Positions 1-5,949 of a stretch of 12,778 bases of DNA are shown here, one piece after another (position 1 is the stretch's first letter; each line of letters opens with the position of its first letter). Made by a program: the position numbers and the translations under genes. The stretch is from JBIKVP01 sp044356745 (GTDB lineage: Bacteria; Pseudomonadota; Alphaproteobacteria; Rhizobiales; Beijerinckiaceae). The notes beneath the pieces were generated by a model, which ran no database searches, had not been told where the DNA came from, and saw only the letters and a program-made list of their open reading frames with translations. The stretch covers positions 1-12,778 of the forward strand of contig JBIKVP010000058.1 in NCBI GenBank assembly GCA_044356745.1, read 5' to 3'.

Positions 1-15
1 ATGATCCTCACTTTA

Positions 16-21
16 TGTCAA
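16..21 (-). promoter_or_regulatory. possible -35 element of a divergent promoter
   Basis: The minus strand reads TTGACA here, a perfect sigma-70 -35 hexamer. Its -10 would lie just outside the window, so it cannot be verified. A divergent gene (in relatives often comF next to this methyltransferase) would fit, but this is inference. Confidence 0.2.
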
Positions 22-155
22 AGCAATCGCCAAATCGCTAAAACATAATAAAATCAACACCATGCAACCCGCAACACAAATCTAACCGGACAGCAGTGCA
101 ACAAGTGCGGGTATGACGGTTGAGGTTTAAGCATCTTCATTTCATATGTATATAT

Positions 156-935
156 ATGACCCAGCTTTTTGACACCGCCCTCATTCGCCAACACCTTCAC
201 CGTGCGCGGAAACTTGGCTACGTAGATTTTTTACTCAAACGCGCGCAAGATGATCTTGAAGAGCGGCTACAGGCGATTTTGCGCCCCTTTCCTGATCGGC
301 TTGATTGGGGCACACCAACAGGTGAAAATGCACTTCACGATCTGGAACAAGTGCCGCATCAGCCAGCCTCTTTAGATTTGATCACATCGATATTAGCGCT
401 TCAAAACGTCAATGATTTGGCAGGTGCACTTATTCAGTTGCGACAAATTTTAAAGCCCGATGGTTTACTGATCGGCTGCCTGCTTGGAGGGCGTTCGCTT
501 CATGAATTGCGACAAGCATTTTTGCAAGCGGAGAGCGAAGGGCAGGGGGGCGCTACCCCCCGCGTTGCTCCCCAAATTGATGTGCGCGATATGGGGGCAT
601 TATTACAGCGTGCAGGTTTGAAATTACCTGTTACGGATGTCGACACCGTGACCGTGCGTTACAATAACCCGCTTGATTTAATGCATGATTTACGCCGTAT
701 GGGTCTCACAAATGCACTTCATGCACGATCAAAACGCTTTTTGCGCCGTAATGTGTTGATGCGCGCCTGTGACGTTTATGCGAGCCATTTTTCCGATCCT
801 GATGGACGTATCCGCGCAACATTTGAGCTGGTCTGGTTTTCGGGATGGGCAGCGCATGAAAGCCAGCAACAACCTTTAAAGCCTGGCTCGGCGCAAATTT
901 CTTTAACGCAGATTTTAAAGCCAACAAGCTCATAA
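156..935 (+). CDS. BioC/NDUFAF5-like SAM-dependent methyltransferase with shortened SAM-binding region
   Basis: This is a 259-aa protein of the alphaproteobacterial methyltransferase-11 family related to BioC and mitochondrial NDUFAF5. The start at 156 is chosen because MTQLFDTALIRQ matches the usual family N-terminus. An in-frame TTG at 120 would only add 12 atypical residues. No Shine-Dalgarno is visible before 156. Family hallmarks seen are PASLDLI (70-76) and the ALIQLRQILKPDG post-motif (91-103). GGATPRVAP (131-139), DVDTVTVRY and the C-terminal GWAAHESQQQPLKPGSA (230-246) are also present. The odd part is residues 50-70. The motif I glycine loop is reduced to DWGTPTG, and only about 20 residues separate it from PASLDL. 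Relatives have a full nucleotide-binding loop plus an acidic motif II there. The family call is firm; SAM binding and activity are doubtful. It converges on uvrA with a 33-bp gap and no clear terminator. Confidence 0.85.
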   Translation: MTQLFDTALIRQHLHRARKLGYVDFLLKRAQDDLEERLQAILRPFPDRLDWGTPTGENALHDLEQVPHQPASLDLITSILALQNVNDLAGALIQLRQILKPDGLLIGCLLGGRSLHELRQAFLQAESEGQGGATPRVAPQIDVRDMGALLQRAGLKLPVTDVDTVTVRYNNPLDLMHDLRRMGLTNALHARSKRFLRRNVLMRACDVYASHFSDPDGRIRATFELVWFSGWAAHESQQQPLKPGSAQISLTQILKPTSS

Positions 936-968
936 ATTGAGATTTATCTTAAATAAGTTCCAAGAATG

Positions 969-3875
969 CTATTCCGCCGCTTCCACTTTGCGCTTAAGCG
1001 GGCGACGCGCCAACACCTCTTTTAAAAATCGCCCTGTGTGGCTTGAGGGAATGTGAACAATGTCTTCGGGTGTACCTTGGGCAACGACTTGGCCGCCTCC
1101 TGTGCCGCCCTCTGGCCCCATATCAATCACCCAATCCGCCGTTTTGATCACTTCAAGATTGTGTTCAATCACAATAACGGTATTGCCCTGATCCGTGAGT
1201 TCGTGAAGCACCTCTAAGAGTTTTGCCACATCATGAAAATGCAGACCCGTGGTCGGCTCATCCAGAATATAAAGCGTGCGTCCTGTGGCACGTTTTGATA
1301 GCTCTTTGGAAAGCTTGACGCGCTGTGCTTCTCCACCTGACAACGTATTCGCCTGTTGCCCGACCTTGATATAGCTCAGTCCCACGCGGCAGAGCGTTTC
1401 CATTTTATCACGAATAGAGGGAACGGCCTTGAACAATTCACGCGCTTCCTCCACGCTCATATCAAGCACATCGGCAATAGAATGGCCTTTGTAGAGCACC
1501 TCAAGCGTTTCGCGGCCATAGCGCTTGCCCTTACACACATCGCACGTCACATAAACATCAGGCAGAAAGTGCATCTCAATTTTGATGACACCATCGCCCT
1601 GACACGCTTCGCACCGCCCACCGCGTACATTGAACGAGAAGCGACCCGGTTGATAACCGCGCGTTTTGGACTCAGGCAATCCCGCAAACCATTCACGAAT
1701 AGGGGTAAATGCGCCTGTGTAGGTAGCAGGGTTTGAGCGCGGCGTGCGGCCAATCGGCGATTGATCAATGTCAATCACCTTGTCAAACTTCTCTAACCCT
1801 TCAATGCGTGTATGAGGGGCAGGATGCTCAGCCGCGCCATTGAGTTTGCGAGCCGCAGCTTTGTAAAGCGTATCAATCACAAGCGTGGATTTTCCGCCTC
1901 CTGAGACTCCCGTAATGCAGGTGAAAAGTCCCATCGGAATACTGACATCAACATTTTGCAGGTTATTGCCGCTTGCACCCACAATCTTGAGCTGCTTTTT
2001 TGCATCCATTTTTCGCCGCGCTTTGGGGACGCGCACACTCATTTCACCTGTTAGATATTTTCCTGTCAGTGAATCAGGATGATGCATCACCTCTTGTGGT
2101 GACCCCTCCGCCACGATTTGTCCGCCGTGAATGCCCGCACCTGGCCCTACATCCACCACATAATCCGCTTGCAAAATGGCATCTTCATCGTGTTCGACCA
2201 CAATGACCGTATTGCCCAGATCGCGCAAGCGTCGCAGTGTACCCAGCAAGCGCTCATTATCGCGCTGATGAAGGCCTATTGAAGGCTCATCAAGCACATA
2301 AAGCACTCCCGTGAGGCCAGAGCCAATTTGCGATGCAAGGCGAATGCGTTGGCTCTCACCCCCTGAAAGCGTGCCTGAATTGCGTGCAAGCGTGAGATAA
2401 TCAAGTCCCACATCCACGAGAAATGTGAGACGCTCACGAATTTCCTTCAAAATACGATGGGCAATATCGCGCTGCTTGGCGTTGAGTTTTGCAGGCAGGA
2501 CTTCGAACCATTCACGCGCTTCACGAATAGAGAGCTGCGTAATCTCACCAATGTGATGCCCCGCAATTTTCACGGCAAGCGCTTCAGGCTTGAGACGATG
2601 CCCCCCGCATGCCGCACATGGAGTAGCATTCATATAGCGCCCAATGTCATCGCGCGATTGCTCAGAATCGGTTTCCTTATAACGACGCTCTAAATTGGTG
2701 ATCACCCCTTCAAACGGCTTGGTGACTTTATAAGCGCGATTACCATCGTCATAGGAGAACGTCACCTCATCATGCATCGAGCCGTATAAAATGATCTGCT
2801 GCACATCTGTTGAGAGTGCATTCCACGGGGTTGTGAGTGAAAAGCCGTAGTGTTTGGCGAGCGCTTCAAACGCTTGCATATAATAAAAAGCCCCAGGCTT
2901 TGACCACGGAACAACAGCCCCTTTTTGAATGCTTAGAGCGGGATCAGGCACGACAAAATCGGGATCAATGCGCATCTCATGGCCAATGCCATCACAGGTC
3001 GGACATGCACCAAACGGGTTGTTAAATGAAAACAAACGCGGCTCGATTTCCGCAATCGTAAATCCTGAGATAGGGCACGCAAACTTTGCCGAGAACAACA
3101 AGCGCTTTGGTGATCCATCCGCCTCTTTTTCATCGGCATATTCAAAAACGGCAATATCATCGGCGAGTTTTAGCGCCGTCTCGATGCTTTCTGAGAGGCG
3201 CGTGCGCATATCCTCACGCACCACGATCCGATCAACAACCACATCAATATCGTGCTTAAGCTTTTTATCGAGGGTTGGGGCATCAGCAATTTCATAAAAC
3301 TCCCCGTTGATTTTTACGCGTTGAAAACCCTTTTTAAGATACTCCGCCAGCTCTTTACGATATTCGCCTTTACGTCCTCGCACGACGGGGGCTAGCAAAT
3401 AGCCGCGCGTTTTTTCAGGTAACGCGAGCACTTTATCAACCATTTGGCTTACGGTTTGGCTCTCGATGGGCAAACCTGTCGCGGGTGAATAAGGAATACC
3501 GATCCTTGCCCACAGCAGACGCATATAATCATACACTTCTGTCACTGTTCCCACAGTGGAGCGCGGGTTTTTGGATGTGGTTTTTTGCTCAATTGAAATG
3601 GCGGGGGAGAGACCATCAATCTGATCCACATCAGGCTTTTGCATCATCTCCAGAAACTGACGCGCATAAGCCGAGAGCGATTCCACATAGCGGCGCTGCC
3701 CTTCGGCATAAATCGTGTCAAAAGCCAGTGAGGATTTCCCCGATCCTGATAATCCCGTAAACACAATCAGCTTGTCACGCGGCAATGTGAGATCAACATT
3801 TTTGAGGTTATGCTCCCGCGCCCCGCGCACGGTGAGATAACGGGTGTCGTGCGGAAATGTCGTTGTCTTGGTCAT
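969..3875 (-). CDS. uvrA: excinuclease ABC subunit UvrA
   Basis: UvrA is the damage-recognition ATPase of nucleotide excision repair. It forms a dimer that loads UvrB onto lesions in the cytoplasm. The 968 aa are full length and both ABC modules are intact. The first has Walker A GLSGSGKSS (41-49), signature LSGGESQR (503-510) and Walker B LYVLDEPSIGLH (525-536). The second has Walker A GVSGGGKST (656-664), signature LSGGEAQR (845-852) and Walker B LYILDEPTTGLH (868-879). The C-terminal zinc module is complete (C755, C758, C778, C781). The first zinc module reads CPIS at 267-270 instead of CxxC, with CPTC at 291-294. I recall this loss as usual in alphaproteobacterial UvrA. An insertion-domain pair CAAC is at 420-423. 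The ATG at 3875 gives the standard N-terminus; no strong SD and no GTTC-type SOS box are seen upstream. In many relatives ssb lies next door; here the neighbour is a repeat cluster. Confidence 0.98.
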   Translation of the reverse strand: MTKTTTFPHDTRYLTVRGAREHNLKNVDLTLPRDKLIVFTGLSGSGKSSLAFDTIYAEGQRRYVESLSAYARQFLEMMQKPDVDQIDGLSPAISIEQKTTSKNPRSTVGTVTEVYDYMRLLWARIGIPYSPATGLPIESQTVSQMVDKVLALPEKTRGYLLAPVVRGRKGEYRKELAEYLKKGFQRVKINGEFYEIADAPTLDKKLKHDIDVVVDRIVVREDMRTRLSESIETALKLADDIAVFEYADEKEADGSPKRLLFSAKFACPISGFTIAEIEPRLFSFNNPFGACPTCDGIGHEMRIDPDFVVPDPALSIQKGAVVPWSKPGAFYYMQAFEALAKHYGFSLTTPWNALSTDVQQIILYGSMHDEVTFSYDDGNRAYKVTKPFEGVITNLERRYKETDSEQSRDDIGRYMNATPCAACGGHRLKPEALAVKIAGHHIGEITQLSIREAREWFEVLPAKLNAKQRDIAHRILKEIRERLTFLVDVGLDYLTLARNSGTLSGGESQRIRLASQIGSGLTGVLYVLDEPSIGLHQRDNERLLGTLRRLRDLGNTVIVVEHDEDAILQADYVVDVGPGAGIHGGQIVAEGSPQEVMHHPDSLTGKYLTGEMSVRVPKARRKMDAKKQLKIVGASGNNLQNVDVSIPMGLFTCITGVSGGGKSTLVIDTLYKAAARKLNGAAEHPAPHTRIEGLEKFDKVIDIDQSPIGRTPRSNPATYTGAFTPIREWFAGLPESKTRGYQPGRFSFNVRGGRCEACQGDGVIKIEMHFLPDVYVTCDVCKGKRYGRETLEVLYKGHSIADVLDMSVEEARELFKAVPSIRDKMETLCRVGLSYIKVGQQANTLSGGEAQRVKLSKELSKRATGRTLYILDEPTTGLHFHDVAKLLEVLHELTDQGNTVIVIEHNLEVIKTADWVIDMGPEGGTGGGQVVAQGTPEDIVHIPSSHTGRFLKEVLARRPLKRKVEAAE

Positions 3876-4003
3876 GGAAATTCTAGCGTTTTTAGAGGGC
3901 TCATAACGGCACTATCACTTATATGCGTAATACATAGGGCAATTTAACCCACTTTGAATAGGGAAACGACACACGATAGAAATAAAAAACATCATTTTTA
4001 AGT

Positions 4004-4030
4004 GTCATCACGTGTGAAACGACGAAGCAA
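4004..4030 (+). repeat. degenerate GTCATTGC...GCAATCCA palindromic repeat
   Basis: The sequence from GTCATCA to ACGACGAAGCAA matches the intact unit at 4550-4584 (core GTGAAACGACGAAGCAA) but has lost the ATTGCGAG start and the TCCAG end. It is probably a decayed copy. The stretch 3876-4003 between uvrA and this copy holds no gene I can support and must contain the uvrA promoter. Confidence 0.5.
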
Positions 4031-4044
4031 GTGCTTCTCTTATC

Positions 4045-4087
4045 GTCATTGCTTCCCCCTTGCATGACACGGAGGGAAGCAATCCAG
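4045..4087 (+). repeat. palindromic repeat, long-core variant (CCCCC...TGACACGG core)
   Basis: It begins GTCATTGC and ends GAAGCAATCCAG. The core holds CCCCCTTGCATGACACGGAGGG, broken here for length as CCCCCTTGC plus ATGACACGGAGGG, which can fold on itself. It has the same core type as the copy at 4636-4678. Together with the next unit in opposite orientation it forms an inverted pair. Confidence 0.85.
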
Positions 4088-4112
4088 TTTTACCAGTTTT
4101 GCGTCAATAATT

Positions 4113-4155
4113 CTGGATTGCTTTGTCAGGGCTTTGCCCTTCCGCGCAATGACGG
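4113..4155 (-). repeat. palindromic repeat, inverted relative to the 4045 copy
   Basis: On the plus strand it reads CTGGATTGCTT ... GCGCAATGACGG, the reverse complement of the unit ends. Its AAGCAATCCAG arm can pair with that of the 4045-4087 copy across a loop of about 25 nt, giving a larger hairpin. Confidence 0.8.
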
Positions 4156-4184
4156 TTAGTGTTTCACGTGCACACTTTTCTCCT

Positions 4185-4214
4185 GTCATTGCGAGCCTTT
4201 GGCGAAGCAATCCA
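4185..4214 (+). repeat. palindromic repeat, short-core variant
   Basis: The 30-bp unit reads GTCATTGCGAGCC, then TTTGGCGAAGCAATCCA. It ends 39 bp before the GIY-YIG start codon. The same short core recurs at 4595-4625. Confidence 0.85.
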
Positions 4215-4253
4215 CACAACAAATGAATAAGTTTGATTACAAAGGATGCAAAC

Positions 4254-4540
4254 ATGAAACAACCTTGCGTTTACATCATCACGAACAAACGCAATGGCAC
4301 ACTTTACACAGGGGTTACATCAAATCTTTCTCAAAGGATATATCAGCACAAGCAGGGACTTATAAAGGGGTTTACCCAAAAATATGGCTGTAAAACACTC
4401 GTTTGGTATGAATTGCATTCGCGTATGAATGAAGCGATTGCTACTGAAAAGCGCATAAAAGCAGGTTCTCGCGCTGCAAAATCGCTTTAATTGAGGCTTT
4501 CAATCCAAATTGGCAGGATTTGTACGAAACTTTGGCTTGA
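4254..4540 (+). pseudogene. GIY-YIG nuclease family protein (YhbQ-like), frameshifted near the 3' end
   Basis: This is a small single-domain GIY-YIG endonuclease, the family with a metal-dependent tyrosine/arginine/glutamate active site. The start at 4254 has AAAGGA (4241-4246) 7 nt upstream; an in-frame TTG at 4233 lacks support. The first frame runs to a stop at 4490 (78 aa). It carries VYI (6-8), YTG (18-20, the YIG half), the R28 in LSQRIYQHK and the catalytic-type Glu in EKRIK (E65). The family's usual C-terminus then appears in another frame: from 4475 the DNA encodes CKIALIEAFNPNWQDLYETL and a final A, with a stop at 4538-4540. The chain therefore switches frame between about 4455 and 4475, consistent with loss of one base. 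The core catalytic part is intact, so a shortened product could fold, but I read it as a decaying gene. It sits inside the cluster of palindromic repeats. Confidence 0.8.
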
Positions 4541-4549
4541 GTATTTTTC

Positions 4550-4584
4550 GTCATTGCGAGGAGTGAAACGACGAAGCAATCCAG
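4550..4584 (+). repeat. palindromic repeat, GAGGAGTGAAACGAC core
   Basis: It begins GTCATTGCGAGGAG and ends ACGACGAAGCAATCCAG. It starts 10 bp after the restored-frame stop of the GIY-YIG gene, so that gene is bracketed by repeats on both sides. Confidence 0.9.
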
Positions 4585-4594
4585 TCACTCTCCC

Positions 4595-4625
4595 GTCACC
4601 TGCGAGCCTTTGGCGAAGCAATCCA
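4595..4625 (+). repeat. palindromic repeat, short-core variant
   Basis: It runs from GTCACCTGCGAGCC to TTTGGCGAAGCAATCCA. It has the same core as 4185-4214 with a small change at the start of the unit. Confidence 0.85.
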
Positions 4626-4635
4626 TTGCCCCCTT

Positions 4636-4678
4636 GTCATTGCGACCCCCGTGCTTGACACGGGGGGAAGCAATCCAG
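4636..4678 (+). repeat. palindromic repeat, long-core variant
   Basis: It begins GTCATTGCGA and ends GAAGCAATCCAG. The core CCCCCGTG / CACGGGGG is a perfect 8-bp inverted repeat around CTTGA, so this copy is a strong nested hairpin. Confidence 0.9.
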
Positions 4679-4688
4679 TCACTCCACC

Positions 4689-4718
4689 GTTATTGCGAGG
4701 CGTAGCCGAAGCAATCCA
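4689..4718 (+). repeat. palindromic repeat, GCGAGGCGTAGCCGAAGC core
   Basis: It runs from GTTATTGCGAGGCG to TAGCCGAAGCAATCCA. It is a 30-bp unit with one change in the first arm. Confidence 0.85.
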
Positions 4719-4774
4719 TTTTTCAAAGAGTGAATGTGTGTCCTCGCCCAAAAGTGGTCTATTGAATTAAGAGA

Positions 4775-4802
4775 TGGATCGCCACGCTTCGCTCGCGATG
4801 AC
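4775..4802 (-). repeat. palindromic repeat, inverted copy
   Basis: The plus strand reads TGGATCGCCACGC then TTCGCTCGCGATGAC. It is a diverged unit in the opposite orientation to its neighbours. Confidence 0.7.
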
Positions 4803-4832
4803 AGTTGCGGTTTATGTGGTTGAACCTCCACC

Positions 4833-4867
4833 GTCATTGCGAGGAGTGGAACGACGAAGCAATCCAG
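4833..4867 (+). repeat. palindromic repeat, GAGGAGTGGAACGAC core
   Basis: It begins GTCATTGCGAGGAG and ends ACGACGAAGCAATCCAG, nearly identical to the copy at 4550-4584. It is the last unit before the AT-rich region that leads into the two small ORFs. Confidence 0.9.
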
Positions 4868-5009
4868 AATTTATAAAGCCAGCTCCCTATTTTCCACATG
4901 TTTTATCAAAATAAATGCCTGTTGAGATTTCTCATTTGCCTTATACCTTTGGCTAATAAATTGCGTCACTGCACTGAAGTCTATGCATAAAATACGTTTT
5001 TAATGGCAA

Positions 5010-5032
5010 AAATTGTTAAACTTGAGCAATTT
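5010..5032. promoter_or_regulatory. possible operator: AAATTG-N11-CAATTT inverted repeat
   Basis: Six-base arms form a perfect inverted repeat that covers the -35 hexamer of the first promoter candidate. The size suits a dimeric repressor, but short AT-rich repeats also arise by chance. Confidence 0.25.
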
Positions 5033-5051
5033 AATAAATAAATAATATAGT
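5022..5051 (+). promoter_or_regulatory. sigma-70-like promoter candidate P1
   Basis: TTGAGC (5022-5027), an 18-bp spacer and TATAGT (5046-5051) would start RNA near 5058, about 125 nt ahead of the first small ORF. The -10 matches five of six consensus bases and the -35 four of six. Confidence 0.4.
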
Positions 5052-5098
5052 TAATGATCTAAACGAGGGATTAATGCCAGTATGGCTAAAAAGTATGG

Positions 5099-5127
5099 TT
5101 GACAAAAGCAGTTAATTTTAGTTTTAT
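5099..5127 (+). promoter_or_regulatory. sigma-70-like promoter candidate P2
   Basis: A perfect TTGACA (5099-5104) is followed after 17 bp by TTTTAT (5122-5127), a four-of-six -10. Transcription would start near 5134, leaving a 5' leader of about 48 nt before the ATG at 5182. Confidence 0.5.
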
Positions 5128-5181
5128 ACAAAGGTGAGAAAAATATTTTTAAAATAAATATAAACAATGAGGAGAAATAAA

Positions 5182-5571
5182 ATGGGTGGTGGTGTTGGAG
5201 ATCTTTTCAAAGCCGTGTTTCCTGGGTTTCCTAGTGGAAATAATAATACCGCGAATGGTGACGCCACAGTCGAATTTAGTAATGCGCTTACACAGGCTGC
5301 TGGCACTGATCCAACAGGCGCCCCAACAGCCGCACCTGTTCCGAGTCCAGGGGTCGGTGGATACAAGGGTATACCAGCAGTAACAGATCAAATTAATGCA
5401 AACAACAACTACATTAGAGATAACAAAGCTCTTACTGCAAGTACAATTGGAACTATTGAAGAGCAGACTAAATCAAAGTTAGCTATGGATGATGCGACGC
5501 GTAGATCTGATGCGGCTATTGGATCAAGCGCTATGGCTACTCAGCGGAATGCTAAAATTTGGCAGGCTTAA
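5182..5571 (+). CDS. unrecognised 129-aa protein, first gene of the two-gene unit
   Basis: I do not recognise this family. The ATG at 5182 is chosen over the one at 5167 because AGGAG (5170-5174) sits 7 nt before it. The protein has no signal peptide or membrane helix. In order it shows a Gly/Phe-rich start, MGGGVGDLFKAVFPGF (1-16), then an Asn-rich stretch (19-26). A Pro/Ala linker follows (43-60, DPTGAPTAAPVPSPG). A hydrophilic, probably helical C-terminal half starts near 65. Residues 70-96 align without gaps to the repeat module of the next gene: QI, NN, Y, D, ALT, S and a final QT are all shared. Extending the alignment to residue 114 gives 16 identities in 45. The two genes therefore look like distant paralogues. 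The next start lies 43 nt downstream of this stop, so the genes are probably co-transcribed. A virion, secreted or structural protein is conceivable but nothing shows it. Confidence 0.7.
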   Translation: MGGGVGDLFKAVFPGFPSGNNNTANGDATVEFSNALTQAAGTDPTGAPTAAPVPSPGVGGYKGIPAVTDQINANNNYIRDNKALTASTIGTIEEQTKSKLAMDDATRRSDAAIGSSAMATQRNAKIWQA

Positions 5572-5597
5572 TAAATATTTTTTAATGTAGTCACATT

Positions 5598-5602
5598 GGA
5601 GG
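5598..5602 (+). promoter_or_regulatory. ribosome binding site of the second small ORF
   Basis: GGAGG is a strong Shine-Dalgarno, but it lies 12 nt from the ATG at 5615, longer than usual. An in-frame ATT at 5609 would have ideal 6-nt spacing, and a TTG at 5610 is out of frame. The ATG is preferred, with the start slightly uncertain. Confidence 0.6.
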
Positions 5603-5614
5603 CTTAAAATTGAT

Positions 5615-5878
5615 ATGATACAAGCACAGATTGGCTACAATAATCAGTATGCTATTGATTTGGATGCTCTAACGCAAAGTAATGTTGATTTAGCTGCAAT
5701 GCAGATTGGCTACAATAATCAGTATGCTATTGATTTGGATGCTCTAACGCAAAGTAATGTTGATTTAGCTGCAATGCAGACTATGTCTGCTGTCATGAGC
5801 GACGTTGTCCAAATTGGTTTTGATATGACTACAGGTGACCGTTTTGCCAATGACGCTGCCAAGGCAGTTTTTGGTTAA
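5615..5878 (+). CDS. unrecognised 87-aa protein with an exact tandem 25-residue repeat
   Basis: I do not recognise this family. After MIQA, the 25-residue unit QIGYNNQYAIDLDALT plus QSNVDLAAM occurs twice (5-29 and 30-54). A unique tail follows, beginning QTMSAVMSDVVQIGFD and ending in KAVFG (55-87). The two units are identical at DNA level, so the duplication is recent or actively homogenised. Without it the protein would be 62 aa. Hydrophobic residues recur every three to four positions, which suits an amphipathic helix. There is no signal peptide or long membrane helix. The preceding gene contains a diverged third version of the same module. Strong SD, promoter candidates upstream and a terminator directly downstream argue that this is an expressed gene rather than a chance ORF. 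Confidence 0.7.
   Translation: MIQAQIGYNNQYAIDLDALTQSNVDLAAMQIGYNNQYAIDLDALTQSNVDLAAMQTMSAVMSDVVQIGFDMTTGDRFANDAAKAVFG
5627..5776 (+). repeat. exact 75-bp tandem direct repeat (two copies)
   Basis: Copy one is 5627-5701 and copy two is 5702-5776, each beginning CAGATTGGCTAC and ending TTAGCTGCAATG. I find no mismatch between them. Four bases of a third copy (CAGA) follow. The period is 25 codons, so the reading frame is kept. Copy number could vary by slippage or recombination. Confidence 0.97.
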
Positions 5879-5904
5879 AAACTATTAGGGTTAATAATTA
5901 ATCT

Positions 5905-5935
5905 AAAGCTCCTAATTTATTAGGGGCTTTTTTTT
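5905..5935 (+). terminator. intrinsic terminator of the two-gene unit
   Basis: AAAGCTCCTAA (5905-5915) pairs with TTAGGGGCTTT (5920-5930) over 11 bp with one G-U pair and a TTTA loop. It runs straight into eight T residues (5928-5935). It lies 26 nt after the stop of the 87-aa gene. Confidence 0.9.
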
Positions 5936-5949
5936 ATTTGACGAATTTG

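Larger units (their letters stand above)
4868..5181. other. AT-rich intergenic region ahead of the two-gene unit
   Basis: No conserved gene is visible in this stretch. It contains the 14-mer CCCTATTTTCCACA at 4885-4898, repeated at 6963-6976. It also has a small palindrome TGAGATTTCTCA at 4923-4934 and two sigma-70-like promoters, listed separately. An inverted repeat AAATTG-N11-CAATTT (5010-5032) overlaps the first -35. A 13-codon ORF lies at 5074-5115 (ATG to TAA) with GAGGGA only 3 nt before its ATG. The base composition is clearly more AT-rich than the flanking housekeeping genes. Confidence 0.6.

Noticed and set aside
545..561. GGGGGG-CGCTA-CCCCCC hairpin in the methyltransferase gene
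   Set aside because: It encodes the conserved GGATPR segment and lacks a T-tract, so it is explained by coding constraint rather than a terminator.
3876..4003. SOS (LexA) box upstream of uvrA
   Set aside because: I searched for the alphaproteobacterial GTTC/GAAC-N7-GTTC pattern and found none in this stretch.
4046..4255. 69-codon minus-strand ORF over the repeat cluster
   Set aside because: Its translation is only the palindromic repeats read through, with no family resemblance, and it overlaps the better-supported GIY-YIG start.
4455..4480. Programmed -1 frameshifting in the GIY-YIG gene
   Set aside because: No X-XXY-YYZ slippery heptamer in the reading frame and no clear downstream stem. 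Simple loss of a base is the easier explanation.
4004..4867. CRISPR array
   Set aside because: Units differ in length, core and orientation, and the intervals between them are irregular (some only about 10 bp). This is a dispersed palindromic repeat family, not repeat-spacer structure, and no cas gene is present.
5124..5391. Two 80-codon minus-strand ORFs opposite the first small ORF
   Set aside because: They lack SD sequences and overlap each other in different frames. They are shadows of the 129-aa gene, which has promoter, SD and paralogy support.
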